Source of the DNA: Crocinitomix catalasitica ATCC 23190
GTDB taxonomy: Bacteria; Bacteroidota; Bacteroidia; Flavobacteriales_D; Crocinitomicaceae
Direction of reading: 5' to 3'
Length of the DNA stretch: 64,000 nt
NCBI RefSeq assembly: GCF_000621625.1
Contig: NZ_JHXV01000005.1
Span: 124,001 to 188,000, forward strand
Under the pieces are notes generated by a model. The model did not search any database. It had not been told where the DNA came from and was given only the letters and a program-made list of their open reading frames with translations. Positions 55,786 to 63,288 of this stretch are shown here, piece by piece (position 1 is the stretch's first letter; every line of letters starts with the position of its first letter). Made by a program: the position numbers and the translations under genes.

Positions 55786-57125
55786 TCCTTTTGCAATTTA
55801 GTGAGTACGCGACCGCCTGATTTGCGGATAAAGTCTTTTCGTTTTACATCCAATTCATCTAAATTGGTCTCTTCATCTAATATTTGGGACAATTCTCTAA
55901 AACGTCTATCCGCTTTTAATGCAAGCGGGTCGACTTGTAATGCAACATTGTTAAATCCTAACAGTTTTAAACGGTCTAAAGCACGAAGTCTTGATAATGC
56001 AACATAACCCTGTCCACGCTCGAATGTTTTGCTAAGATCAAGCTCAGCAGCGTCTAAAGTCATACCTTGACTTTTATGAACAGTAATAGCCCATGCTAAT
56101 CGAAGTGGGACTTGTTGATAGGTTGCTAAAGGATGACCTGCTTCATTCAATATTGACCATTCCTCAAGACTCGTTGTAATTTCATCCCCTTCAAGTGTTT
56201 TAACTACTGGAAAACCTAATGTTGAGTAATCAATGATCTCACCTAAAGTCCCATTGATATAGTTTTTCTCACTATTATTTTTCACAAACATGACTTTAGC
56301 GCCAATCTTTAAAGACATATTATCTTGTGTCAATACTGATTTTTTAAGTGTGGTTACTAAAGATTTGTCCCCTTTTGTTAAGGCTTTAAAATATCTCCTT
56401 TTTCCTGGTAAATTTTCAAGGAATTTATTGTTTATCGTGTCAACATCTACATTGTGTGTATACAACTTTGTTGGCTCAATCTCTTTTTCAAAAGTATTGC
56501 CTTTGGCTTCGTTAAGCGAATCTATAGTGTTTTGTGAGATTTTACCCGAACGAATTTCTTCTAGAATTCGGTTTAACTCATTCTCCGATTGTCTGTATTG
56601 ATCAGTTAGATACGCGATTTTAAATTCTCCCCAAACCCATGCGTCACTCATGAAAGCGAATTTATCTTTGCTTGTTTCATGATAGTTTCCTATTGGTGGT
56701 AATTGGAAAAAATCTCCGCACAAAACCACTTGAATTCCTCCAAAAGCCATGGGATTATCTCTACAATAGGAAAGAATTTGATGTATACTGTTTAGTTGAT
56801 CTTTGTGTAACATCGAAATCTCATCAATGATTAAAACCTTAGTTTTATTGAATTGATCTCTGTAAACATTCGTTTTCTTTAAATATTCTAAATCCTTACT
56901 CGCAATGATCTGCTTTATTCCAATACCTGACCACGAATGAATAGTGTTTCCTTTTATATGTGTCGCAGCAATTCCTGTTGAAGCTGTTATAGCCACATGG
57001 ATTTTTGCATCCTGTAGGTATTGAATAAACTGATTTAACACATACGTTTTTCCAGCTCCAGCTGAACCAGTTAAAAATAAGTTCGCTCCCGATTTTAGAA
57101 GTGCTAATGCCTTTTCTTGTGTCAT
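55782..57125 (-). CDS. Pif1/RecD-like superfamily 1 helicase (AAA ATPase)
   Basis: I chose the ATG at 57125 because the protein from there begins MTQEKALALLKSGANLFLTG and runs straight into Walker A GSAGAGKTYVLNQF; the longer reading adds a segment without family resemblance. The 447-residue product shows superfamily 1 motifs: HVAITASTGIAATHIKGNTI (Ia), VLIIDEISMLHKDQLNSI (II, about 107), VVLCGDFFQLPPI (III, about 138) and the C-terminal WAITVHKSQGMTLDAAELDL with GQGYVALSRLRAL (V/VI, about 375-405). It resembles the Pif1-like AAA helicases widespread in Bacteroidota, which act on DNA forks and structured DNA. It is intact although both neighbours are decayed. Confidence 0.9.
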   Translation of the reverse strand: MTQEKALALLKSGANLFLTGSAGAGKTYVLNQFIQYLQDAKIHVAITASTGIAATHIKGNTIHSWSGIGIKQIIASKDLEYLKKTNVYRDQFNKTKVLIIDEISMLHKDQLNSIHQILSYCRDNPMAFGGIQVVLCGDFFQLPPIGNYHETSKDKFAFMSDAWVWGEFKIAYLTDQYRQSENELNRILEEIRSGKISQNTIDSLNEAKGNTFEKEIEPTKLYTHNVDVDTINNKFLENLPGKRRYFKALTKGDKSLVTTLKKSVLTQDNMSLKIGAKVMFVKNNSEKNYINGTLGEIIDYSTLGFPVVKTLEGDEITTSLEEWSILNEAGHPLATYQQVPLRLAWAITVHKSQGMTLDAAELDLSKTFERGQGYVALSRLRALDRLKLLGFNNVALQVDPLALKADRRFRELSQILDEETNLDELDVKRKDFIRKSGGRVLTKLQKD

Positions 57126-57251
57126 TATATAATTTGATAGAATAAAGTTAATGCCTTTGAATCGAATATACTTGGGAATCATAGAATTTTTGTAACAAAT
57201 CTCCTGTTCATTGTTTATTAAATAAGCAATAGTTATTAAATCCCCTACAAT

Positions 57252-58260
57252 ACGAAAAAAATATTCCTTTTATATCTACTTGTTTATCTTTCTCTTACGG
57301 TACTCGATCAAGGAAAAATGGTCTATTAAATTCATGTTACCGATCAAGACCAAAATCCACTAGGGGACATAGAAATTAATTGTATTGAATCGAATACTTT
57401 TCAAAAATCACATTTCATCACGAATCAATATGGGAAAGCTGAATTGAATATTATTGGCGGGAATAATTGGATTGTGAATATCGGTGAAATGAAAAACTAT
57501 ACAGCTATCAGTATGCCAAAATATGGCGAAGGCTCCAGTTCAACCGCGGTGACTTATGATGTTGATCATTGGAAAAGAATTACTTTATTGCCAGTCGATC
57601 GTTCAAATTTGAAATTAGAATTAGTGAAGCAAAATTTACCGCCACGTCAGAGCAGTAATCCAAAAACAGCAATTGTTGAGATTCAATTTCTTAATCCATT
57701 GGGGCAAGCATGGAGAGATGTTCCTTTGGCGTTAATTGCTTACGAATTGAATCAATCATTCTATTTTTAAAACCTTGTATGGAATTCCTGAGAAAACCCA
57801 AAGAACAATTCAGTAACCTTTGGTTTGGAGGAAGTGTTCAGCTCTTTATATCTAATGGCCATTGTAAAATTTACAATTAGACCATCCATATCAATTTATA
57901 GAATAAGAAAAGATTAAAATTAATATATCATATTTTGATGAAGTGAAAAAAGAAACCGTTAAAATCACTAAATCATTAGGTTTGAATTGGAGTGACGAGA
58001 CTGATACAGAACAAATTCATAACGACAATTTTAAGGATAATTATTCCTTCGCTGTAATTATATAAGTCACCAAGGCAATTGCTGATTTATGCGATGCAGG
58101 AGATTATTCGGCAGCTAAAAAAAATATTACAGACACATTTGCATATTTAGACGAGATTAACAACTTGAAATTCATTGCTGATTTAGTGCCGCATCTACAA
58201 GTATTAAAGGGATATTTAGAAGCTATTGAAAAAGCAATATCAAATGAAAGTAAATATTGA
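57252..58260 (+). pseudogene. disabled gene for a secreted protein with carboxypeptidase-regulatory-like domain
   Basis: Reading through several lesions gives a protein-like sequence. In frame from 57252 comes a signal peptide without start codon: ACG (57252-57254) stands where ATG is expected before KKIFLLYLLVYLSLTVLDQG. A TAA stop is at 57327-57329. The same frame continues IHVTDQDQNPLGDIEINCIE and runs to ELNQSFYF at 57767, where a frameshift continues as KTLYGIPEKTQRTIQ. A further frame from about 57907 codes KINISYFDEVKKETVKITKS, has a TAA at 58063-58065 and ends SNESKY before TGA (58258-58260). The region from 57444 to 57770 is the longest surviving open piece but is not a complete gene. 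The parent protein is not identified; it may be one of the large VWA-type or Ig-like secreted proteins. Confidence 0.72.
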
Positions 58261-58313
58261 CGATATTTGTAATTAACGAGTTAATTCAACGTCTATACCC
58301 AAAAAATCGATTT

Positions 58314-59015
58314 ATGAAATATTCATTTATAGCTATCTTATTAATACCTTTACTATATGCTTGTGATCCAGAAACTCAAGATCTTGACGAGAATACAGAA
58401 ACCGCTAAAGAAGTACAAGAAGAAGTTATTACAGTAGGAGATAGCATCATTAATTTGGCTTTTACAGCTCATGGTGGTGATTTATACAATTCTGCAGCGT
58501 ATCAGTTTGTATTTAGAGGTGTACAATATACTTTTGAAAATGAAGGAACGCAATATACCTATTCTAAAATCGACACAAGTAACGGTCAATTGACGGTTGA
58601 TCGCATGACTAATGATAGTTTTGAACGTACCATAAATGAAGCTTTACAAGAGCTTGAAGAAAAGGAACGTTTTAAATACCAAGAGGCTTTAAATTCCGTA
58701 ATTTATTTTGCCACTTTACCGCATAAATTAATTGATAAAGCAGTAAACAAAACTTATGTAAGTGATATTGCGATTAAAGACAATAACTACTTTGTTGTAG
58801 AGGTTAGTTTTGATGAAGAAGGCGGTGGAGTTCGTTTTAGAGCTGCAAATAATCCAAGAGTTGTTGAAGGTATTACTTTTCAAGATTATGTAAATTATGG
58901 CGCACCAGTTGGAACGCCTTTAGCAGAATTACCAGTATTGTTTGAATCGGATAGCTTAAAAGAATTGAGTTTAATTAACACTGAAGACGTATTTATCTTA
59001 AGTACTGTAAAATAA
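58314..59015 (+). CDS. DUF6503-like lipoprotein, probably with an internal deletion
   Basis: I chose the ATG at 58314, before the lipoprotein signal (MKYSFIAILLIPLLYACDPE, cysteine at residue 17); a -7-like GATATTTG (58262-58269) agrees. The 233-residue product has the DUF6503 pattern: INLAFTAHGGDLYNSAAYQF (about 44), YTFENEGTQYTYSKI, and a C-terminal part GGGVRFRAANNPRVVEGITF with DYVNYGAPVG and LAELPVLFE. In intact members I recall, a segment of about 25-30 residues (an F-x-Y-W-x-D block with a LAY-x-YH motif) lies between VVEVSFDEEGG and GGVRFR; here these are joined directly. An in-frame loss between two glycine-rich repeats would do this. The function of the family is unknown. Confidence 0.72.
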   Translation: MKYSFIAILLIPLLYACDPETQDLDENTETAKEVQEEVITVGDSIINLAFTAHGGDLYNSAAYQFVFRGVQYTFENEGTQYTYSKIDTSNGQLTVDRMTNDSFERTINEALQELEEKERFKYQEALNSVIYFATLPHKLIDKAVNKTYVSDIAIKDNNYFVVEVSFDEEGGGVRFRAANNPRVVEGITFQDYVNYGAPVGTPLAELPVLFESDSLKELSLINTEDVFILSTVK

Positions 59016-59019
59016 TAAG

Positions 59020-60267
59020 TTAGGAAACAAAATACATTTTCATTTCCCCTTTGTTTTTCGCTGCAAGTTCTCCTCTATATTCAAAATTGAATTGATGTTT
59101 ACTGTTTTCGTATATTGTTTCTGAGACATTAATTTCACCTTTCTCTCCGGCTTGTTCCATTCGGGCCGCGATGTTAACAGTGTCACCCCAAACATCGTAT
59201 GCGAATTTTTTAGACCCTACAACACCTGCAATTAATGGTCCTGAATGTAAACCAATTCTAATCTCTAAATAGGGTTTGTTAGCCGCCTTTAATTCCTTAA
59301 CATGTTGATTGACGAATTTAACAATGTCTTTTGCAGCTAAAATCATATTTTTCATATGTTCATCTTGCGCTTCGGGAATTCCACAGACAGCTAAATAGGC
59401 ATCGCCAATGGTTTTTATTTTTTCGATTTTATGTTTCGACATGATATTATCGAATTCACTAAAATAAGTATCGATTTGAGCTACTAAATTCTCTGGAGTA
59501 GTCGCTTCTGAAAATTGTGTAAAACCAACAAAATCTGTAAACATTACTGTTACATCTTCGTGTAGTTTAGAAGTCGTTTTACCGTATTTTTTCAATTCTT
59601 CTGCGACCGATTTCGGGAGTATATTTAATAGTAGACCTTCCGATTTTTCTTGTTCTTTAATGATTTCAAAATTTTTATTTTGTAAAGTTATATTGGTTTT
59701 TCTTTTTCTGAAATAGCCACGTGCTATGAAGGCAATAACAATGGTAAGCATGGCAAGACCCAACAGAAGTATATTCTTACGGTTGTCAGCATCCTTTGCC
59801 GCTAGTTCTTGCTTTTGATTGTCTATTTCTAATTGTTGAATGTCAAGTTCAGCTTTTAGCTGTTCAGTTGTTAATGAATCGATTTCTTCAGTTTTATCTT
59901 GAATTTCGGCAATATGCACTTGTACTTCTCCTTCTAATGTCGAAACTGAATCTGTCAACCTTTTATTTTTACTATTCATCTCACTGCGATAGAGATCTGA
60001 AAATTGATCATAATGTTTTAAAGCCTCTTTATAATAGATTAGATTATTTTTTAGCTCAGCTAATTCTAAATGACAACGCATTTGAATTTCAATATTTCTC
60101 TCATCAACAGCATGATCAAGTGCTTCTTCTAGTTTTAATATCGCTTTGATTTTTTTACTCGAAGTTTTTAATGAAACCCCTTCATTAAAAATCTGTTCAG
60201 CATCCTGTGCTGACAAATTCAAGTTAAAAGCGATAAACAGAATTAATAATAACCAATTGGTTGGCAT
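59020..60267 (-). CDS. membrane-anchored class III adenylate/guanylate cyclase with periplasmic helical sensor part
   Basis: The 415-residue product has a signal peptide (residues 1-20, NLNLSAQ), a helical TPR-like region (about 22-100), a coiled coil (about 105-165, LEGEVQVHIAEIQDKTEEID), a membrane helix (about 166-186) and a cytoplasmic class III cyclase domain (about 230-415). The metal-binding aspartates are in VMFTDFVGFTQFSEATTP (about 240) and KTIGDAYLAVCG (about 285); GVVGSKKFAYDVWGDTVNIAARME carries the transition-state residues (quoted as GVVGSKKF and WGDTVNIAARME). Between membrane and catalytic domain lies the conserved LLNILPKSVAEELK linker. It would make cAMP (or cGMP) in response to an envelope signal. 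Convergent with the DUF6503-like gene, four bases apart. Confidence 0.92.
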   Translation of the reverse strand: MPTNWLLLILFIAFNLNLSAQDAEQIFNEGVSLKTSSKKIKAILKLEEALDHAVDERNIEIQMRCHLELAELKNNLIYYKEALKHYDQFSDLYRSEMNSKNKRLTDSVSTLEGEVQVHIAEIQDKTEEIDSLTTEQLKAELDIQQLEIDNQKQELAAKDADNRKNILLLGLAMLTIVIAFIARGYFRKRKTNITLQNKNFEIIKEQEKSEGLLLNILPKSVAEELKKYGKTTSKLHEDVTVMFTDFVGFTQFSEATTPENLVAQIDTYFSEFDNIMSKHKIEKIKTIGDAYLAVCGIPEAQDEHMKNMILAAKDIVKFVNQHVKELKAANKPYLEIRIGLHSGPLIAGVVGSKKFAYDVWGDTVNIAARMEQAGEKGEINVSETIYENSKHQFNFEYRGELAAKNKGEMKMYFVS

Positions 60268-60414
60268 CGAATAATTAATAATTAGTAATAAAATAACTAA
60301 AGTTTAGGTAGGAAATTTGAAACATACACTTCAAAAACCATGCATGTAAAAATACATAAATTTTAATTATAAAATTAAGTATAAATTAATTGAAACAAGA
60401 CGCAAATTAATTGT

Positions 60415-61083
60415 TTAAAGAATTGACGTACCGTTTTCATCAGTCGTCAAAACATCACTCATATAGTCGAAAAATGGACGTAAAACAGAATAGGTCATAA
60501 TTACATTTTTTAAGAAGTCTGGAGATATTACTTCCTTATCCGTAAACGACTTAAATAAAATAAATTGTTTTTTTTGAAGAATTTCAATTCCTGGTGAATC
60601 GATATTATATCCACGAGGAGCCGTTTTAAGTGCATCACCTTGAAGTTCACCGAATGTCTGCTTAAACTTAGTCTCGTTGAGTATTGCTTGCAAAGGAGTA
60701 GGGTCGAAGGCTACCTCTTGTCTAATTCTTTGTAAATCTTCTTTATTCGGTGAATAAAAACCACCACCAACTCCAGAATTACCTGGCTCTATATTAAGAT
60801 AATACCCGCCTCTTAATGCTGCTGTCGCTCGAGTAAAACCTCCTGCAAATCTATTCTTATAAGGGCTTTTATCCTTTGAAAAACGAACATCGCGATAGAT
60901 ACGATACACTTTATGTCCTGAGATATTGTCGATTGTATTTAATTCTTTCTCAATTTCTTGAAAAAATGCTTTTGCATTTGCTTCATGTGACTTAAATATC
61001 GACTTATTTTCATTGAACCATTCTCTATTGTTATTCGCTTCTAAGGCCTTTAAAAAATGTAATGTGTCGTTGGTAATACTCAT
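60415..61083 (-). CDS. DUF2461 family protein
   Basis: The 222-residue product starts ITNDTLHFLKALEANNNREW FNENK (quoted as ALEANNNREWFNENKSIF) and contains VYRIYRDVRFSKDKSPYKNR (about residue 60), a strongly conserved block of DUF2461 (TIGR02453), and YLNIEPGNSGVGGGFYSPN (about 97). Length is typical for the family. It is a cytoplasmic protein of unknown function found in Bacteroidota and fungi. It lies between the cyclase gene and the beta-flower gene, all minus strand but with gaps of 148 and 136 bases, so separately transcribed. Confidence 0.93.
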   Translation of the reverse strand: MSITNDTLHFLKALEANNNREWFNENKSIFKSHEANAKAFFQEIEKELNTIDNISGHKVYRIYRDVRFSKDKSPYKNRFAGGFTRATAALRGGYYLNIEPGNSGVGGGFYSPNKEDLQRIRQEVAFDPTPLQAILNETKFKQTFGELQGDALKTAPRGYNIDSPGIEILQKKQFILFKSFTDKEVISPDFLKNVIMTYSVLRPFFDYMSDVLTTDENGTSIL

Positions 61084-61164
61084 GCTGATTAATTATTAAA
61101 GAATTCGCAAAACGCACATTTCTCTTCTGTAAATTATTATTTATAAAGATCAATAGTTTTGATC

Positions 61165-61197
61165 AAAAAAAAACAGCCCCATTTTTGGAGCTGTTTT
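61165..61197 (-). terminator. Rho-independent terminator after the five-repeat protein gene
   Basis: On the minus strand AAAACAGC (61197-61190) pairs with GCTGTTTT (61177-61170), with two more G-C pairs inside, followed by a T-run given by nine A residues on the plus strand (61165-61173). It starts 22 bases after the stop codon of the 61219-61623 gene. Confidence 0.85.
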
Positions 61198-61218
61198 GAA
61201 ATATGTTATATGATTATT

Positions 61219-61623
61219 TTATTCAAAATCAAAGAAATCGAAAAAGTAAATTGCTGCTGCAAATTTAGGATTGATCGCTTTTGCAACGCCTATTTCTACG
61301 CCGTCTTTAAAGATATTCCCCGTAGAAGTAATTAAACCAACTTCAACTCCGTCGACCATAATCTTTCCGTTCGGTTCAAATTTTCCAACTACAACACCGT
61401 CTTTAGAAATCTCTCCGTCCATACTTACATTACCTACAGCCTCTCCATCAACAGTTATCGTTCCTTCAGGATTAAAGTTTCCGACAACCACGTCAGCAAC
61501 AATGACATCTCCTGTCGTTGTATAGTCTCCTATTTTCACTCCATCCTTCATCAATTCTTGAGCTTGAATATTTGTAACAAATCCTAAACAAAGGATAACA
61601 AATAAAGAAGATAATTTTTTCAT
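61219..61623 (-). CDS. secreted five-repeat beta-flower-type protein
   Basis: The 134-residue product has a signal peptide (about 1-21, TNIQAQ) and then five to six copies of a repeat close to G-x-I-x-x-D-G-x-x-V-G (KDGVKIGDYTTTG, DVVVGNFNPEG, DGEAVGNVSMDG, DGVVVGKFEPNG, DGVEVGLITSTG, DGVEIGVAKA), spaced about 17-18 residues. This matches what I know as the five-fold beta-flower fold of Bacteroidota secreted proteins, a closed ring of beta-hairpins. The C-terminus is unusually aromatic (AAAIYFFDFFDFE). A -7 box TATATTTG lies at 61646-61653 on the minus strand. Function unknown. Confidence 0.85.
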   Translation of the reverse strand: MKKLSSLFVILCLGFVTNIQAQELMKDGVKIGDYTTTGDVIVADVVVGNFNPEGTITVDGEAVGNVSMDGEISKDGVVVGKFEPNGKIMVDGVEVGLITSTGNIFKDGVEIGVAKAINPKFAAAIYFFDFFDFE

Positions 61624-61645
61624 AATCGTGTTTTTTTTAATTAAT

Positions 61646-61653
61646 CAAATATA
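61646..61653 (-). promoter_or_regulatory. putative -7 box of the five-repeat protein gene
   Basis: TATATTTG on the minus strand fits TAnnTTTG exactly, 22 bases upstream of the ATG at 61623. Confidence 0.45.
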
Positions 61654-61790
61654 AGTAAAATTTAATAATTCTTTCTATCAACATTTATGAGACGTATAAG
61701 CATTGATAGAGTTGCTTATAATTGCTTTTTTTAAAAGATTTCTTCACTGAGAGGAATAGAGACCATTTTATTTAGAAACATTGTGAAATT

Positions 61791-63137
61791 TTAGTGCTTA
61801 ACGAATTCTTTCTGAATAGTTTTCTTATCATCAGTTTTTAATTGAATGATATATATTCCGAGCGGTAAACTTGAAATATTTAAAGGACTCTTAAAATCAG
61901 AAGTTCTTTTTTGGAGCGATTTACCTTCAATACTGATTATTTGCAGCTCTTTTAATTCAATCTTATCAGCATCGTATTGAATAGTTATAAAATCAGAAGA
62001 TGGGTTCGGATAAACTTCAAAACTAAATTGATCATTATCCGATCCAATACCTAGATTGAATTCAATGTTTTCAAAGTAATGCAAAGCGCCATAATAATCA
62101 GAAATAAATACGTCCTGATCTCCATCACCGTCTATATCTGCAAAAGTTGCACCTACAGCGTACTCAATTCTACTTAAACCGAATGGTGAACCAACACCAT
62201 CACCTAAAGCAAAATTTGGACTATCTGCTGTACCAATATTTTCATGATAATATGCTCTGTCTCCATAAAATTCGGCACGAATCAAATCTAAATCACCATC
62301 CAAATCTAAATCTGCAAAATCACCAAACATAAATAAATATCCAGCTTCTGCATTTAATCCAAAGGGGTTAATTAGATCTTCTCCAAAATTTGCTAATTCT
62401 GGCGTACCAGTGTTCTCGTAGTAAACAAAACTTCCATCATAAGTATCAACATCAACACGGTTAACAAACATATCAAAATCACCATCTCCGTCAATATCAA
62501 CAAAATCGGTCAAAAAGGTGAATTCTAAATCCAAGTCATACAGATCTTCAACTTCTGCATCAAAGTTAGGGGACTCTGGCGTACCAATATTTTCAAAATA
62601 AATTAAAATACCATAGTAACCTGAAGCTACAATATCATAATCGCCATCATTATCCAAATCGACATGTTTAGGCGTATAAACATAGTAACTCGGCAATAAA
62701 CCGAATGGATTGGATATAGGATCAGCAAAATCTGGTGAATTTACGGTTCCTATATTTTCTTGGTAGATAAACGAAAAACCATCTTCATCAGTCGTTAACA
62801 AATCTAAATCACCATCATTATCTATGTCTACAAACGTAGGTAAATGAATATATGCACCATTGTTTGAAGTATTGAAAGGGTTCACTTCAACTGGTCCAAA
62901 TACCTGCGCACTAACTTGATTTGAAATCAGAATAATGGCAGCTCCTAAAATTCGTTTTAAAGAACGAATGCTGAAAATATTCTTTAATTTATTAAACAAA
63001 CGAACAAGAGAATCTTTATAGGCACCTCTTTTATTTTCGGCTAATTCAACCCAATTACCAGTTCTTATAAGGTGATTTATCTTTGCCGCAGTATTTTTAA
63101 ATTGCTGTAAATCATTTGAGTAAATAGTTTTTTTCAT
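61791..63137 (-). CDS. secreted FG-GAP/VCBS-repeat protein with T9SS sorting domain and long N-terminal extension
   Basis: The 448-residue product has about six FG-GAP/VCBS repeats (residues about 88-350) with calcium-binding D-x-D-x-D-x-D motifs (FVDIDNDGDLDLLTTDEDG, HVDLDNDGDYDIVASG, FVDIDGDGDFDMFV, FADLDLDGDLDLI, FADIDGDGDQDVFISD), each followed by YYENIGTPESPNF-type sequence. The C-terminus from FEVYPNPSSDFITIQY is a type A T9SS sorting domain. The N-terminus is unusual: the only Met is at residue 1 and about 60 basic, helical residues (LQQFKNTAAKINHLIRTGNW, RLFNKLKNIFSIRSLKRILG) precede the hydrophobic signal segment, which ends near VSAQ (about residue 78). Confidence 0.9.
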   Translation of the reverse strand: MKKTIYSNDLQQFKNTAAKINHLIRTGNWVELAENKRGAYKDSLVRLFNKLKNIFSIRSLKRILGAAIILISNQVSAQVFGPVEVNPFNTSNNGAYIHLPTFVDIDNDGDLDLLTTDEDGFSFIYQENIGTVNSPDFADPISNPFGLLPSYYVYTPKHVDLDNDGDYDIVASGYYGILIYFENIGTPESPNFDAEVEDLYDLDLEFTFLTDFVDIDGDGDFDMFVNRVDVDTYDGSFVYYENTGTPELANFGEDLINPFGLNAEAGYLFMFGDFADLDLDGDLDLIRAEFYGDRAYYHENIGTADSPNFALGDGVGSPFGLSRIEYAVGATFADIDGDGDQDVFISDYYGALHYFENIEFNLGIGSDNDQFSFEVYPNPSSDFITIQYDADKIELKELQIISIEGKSLQKRTSDFKSPLNISSLPLGIYIIQLKTDDKKTIQKEFVKH

Positions 63138-63288
63138 ATACCGTTTTTTTCTTAGTCTTGAATCGTTAGAAAGACGCTTAAACTAACTCGAAAGTTACAA
63201 GATTATTATATTTATTTATCCACAATTGAAGAAATAAATTTAAGTATAAAATATAATTGTCAAATCTCTCCAATAAAGTTTATAATTC

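Noticed and set aside
57444-57770. 108-codon ORF as an independent gene
   Set aside because: The same frame continues upstream past a stop codon into a signal peptide, so it is the largest open piece of a pseudogene.
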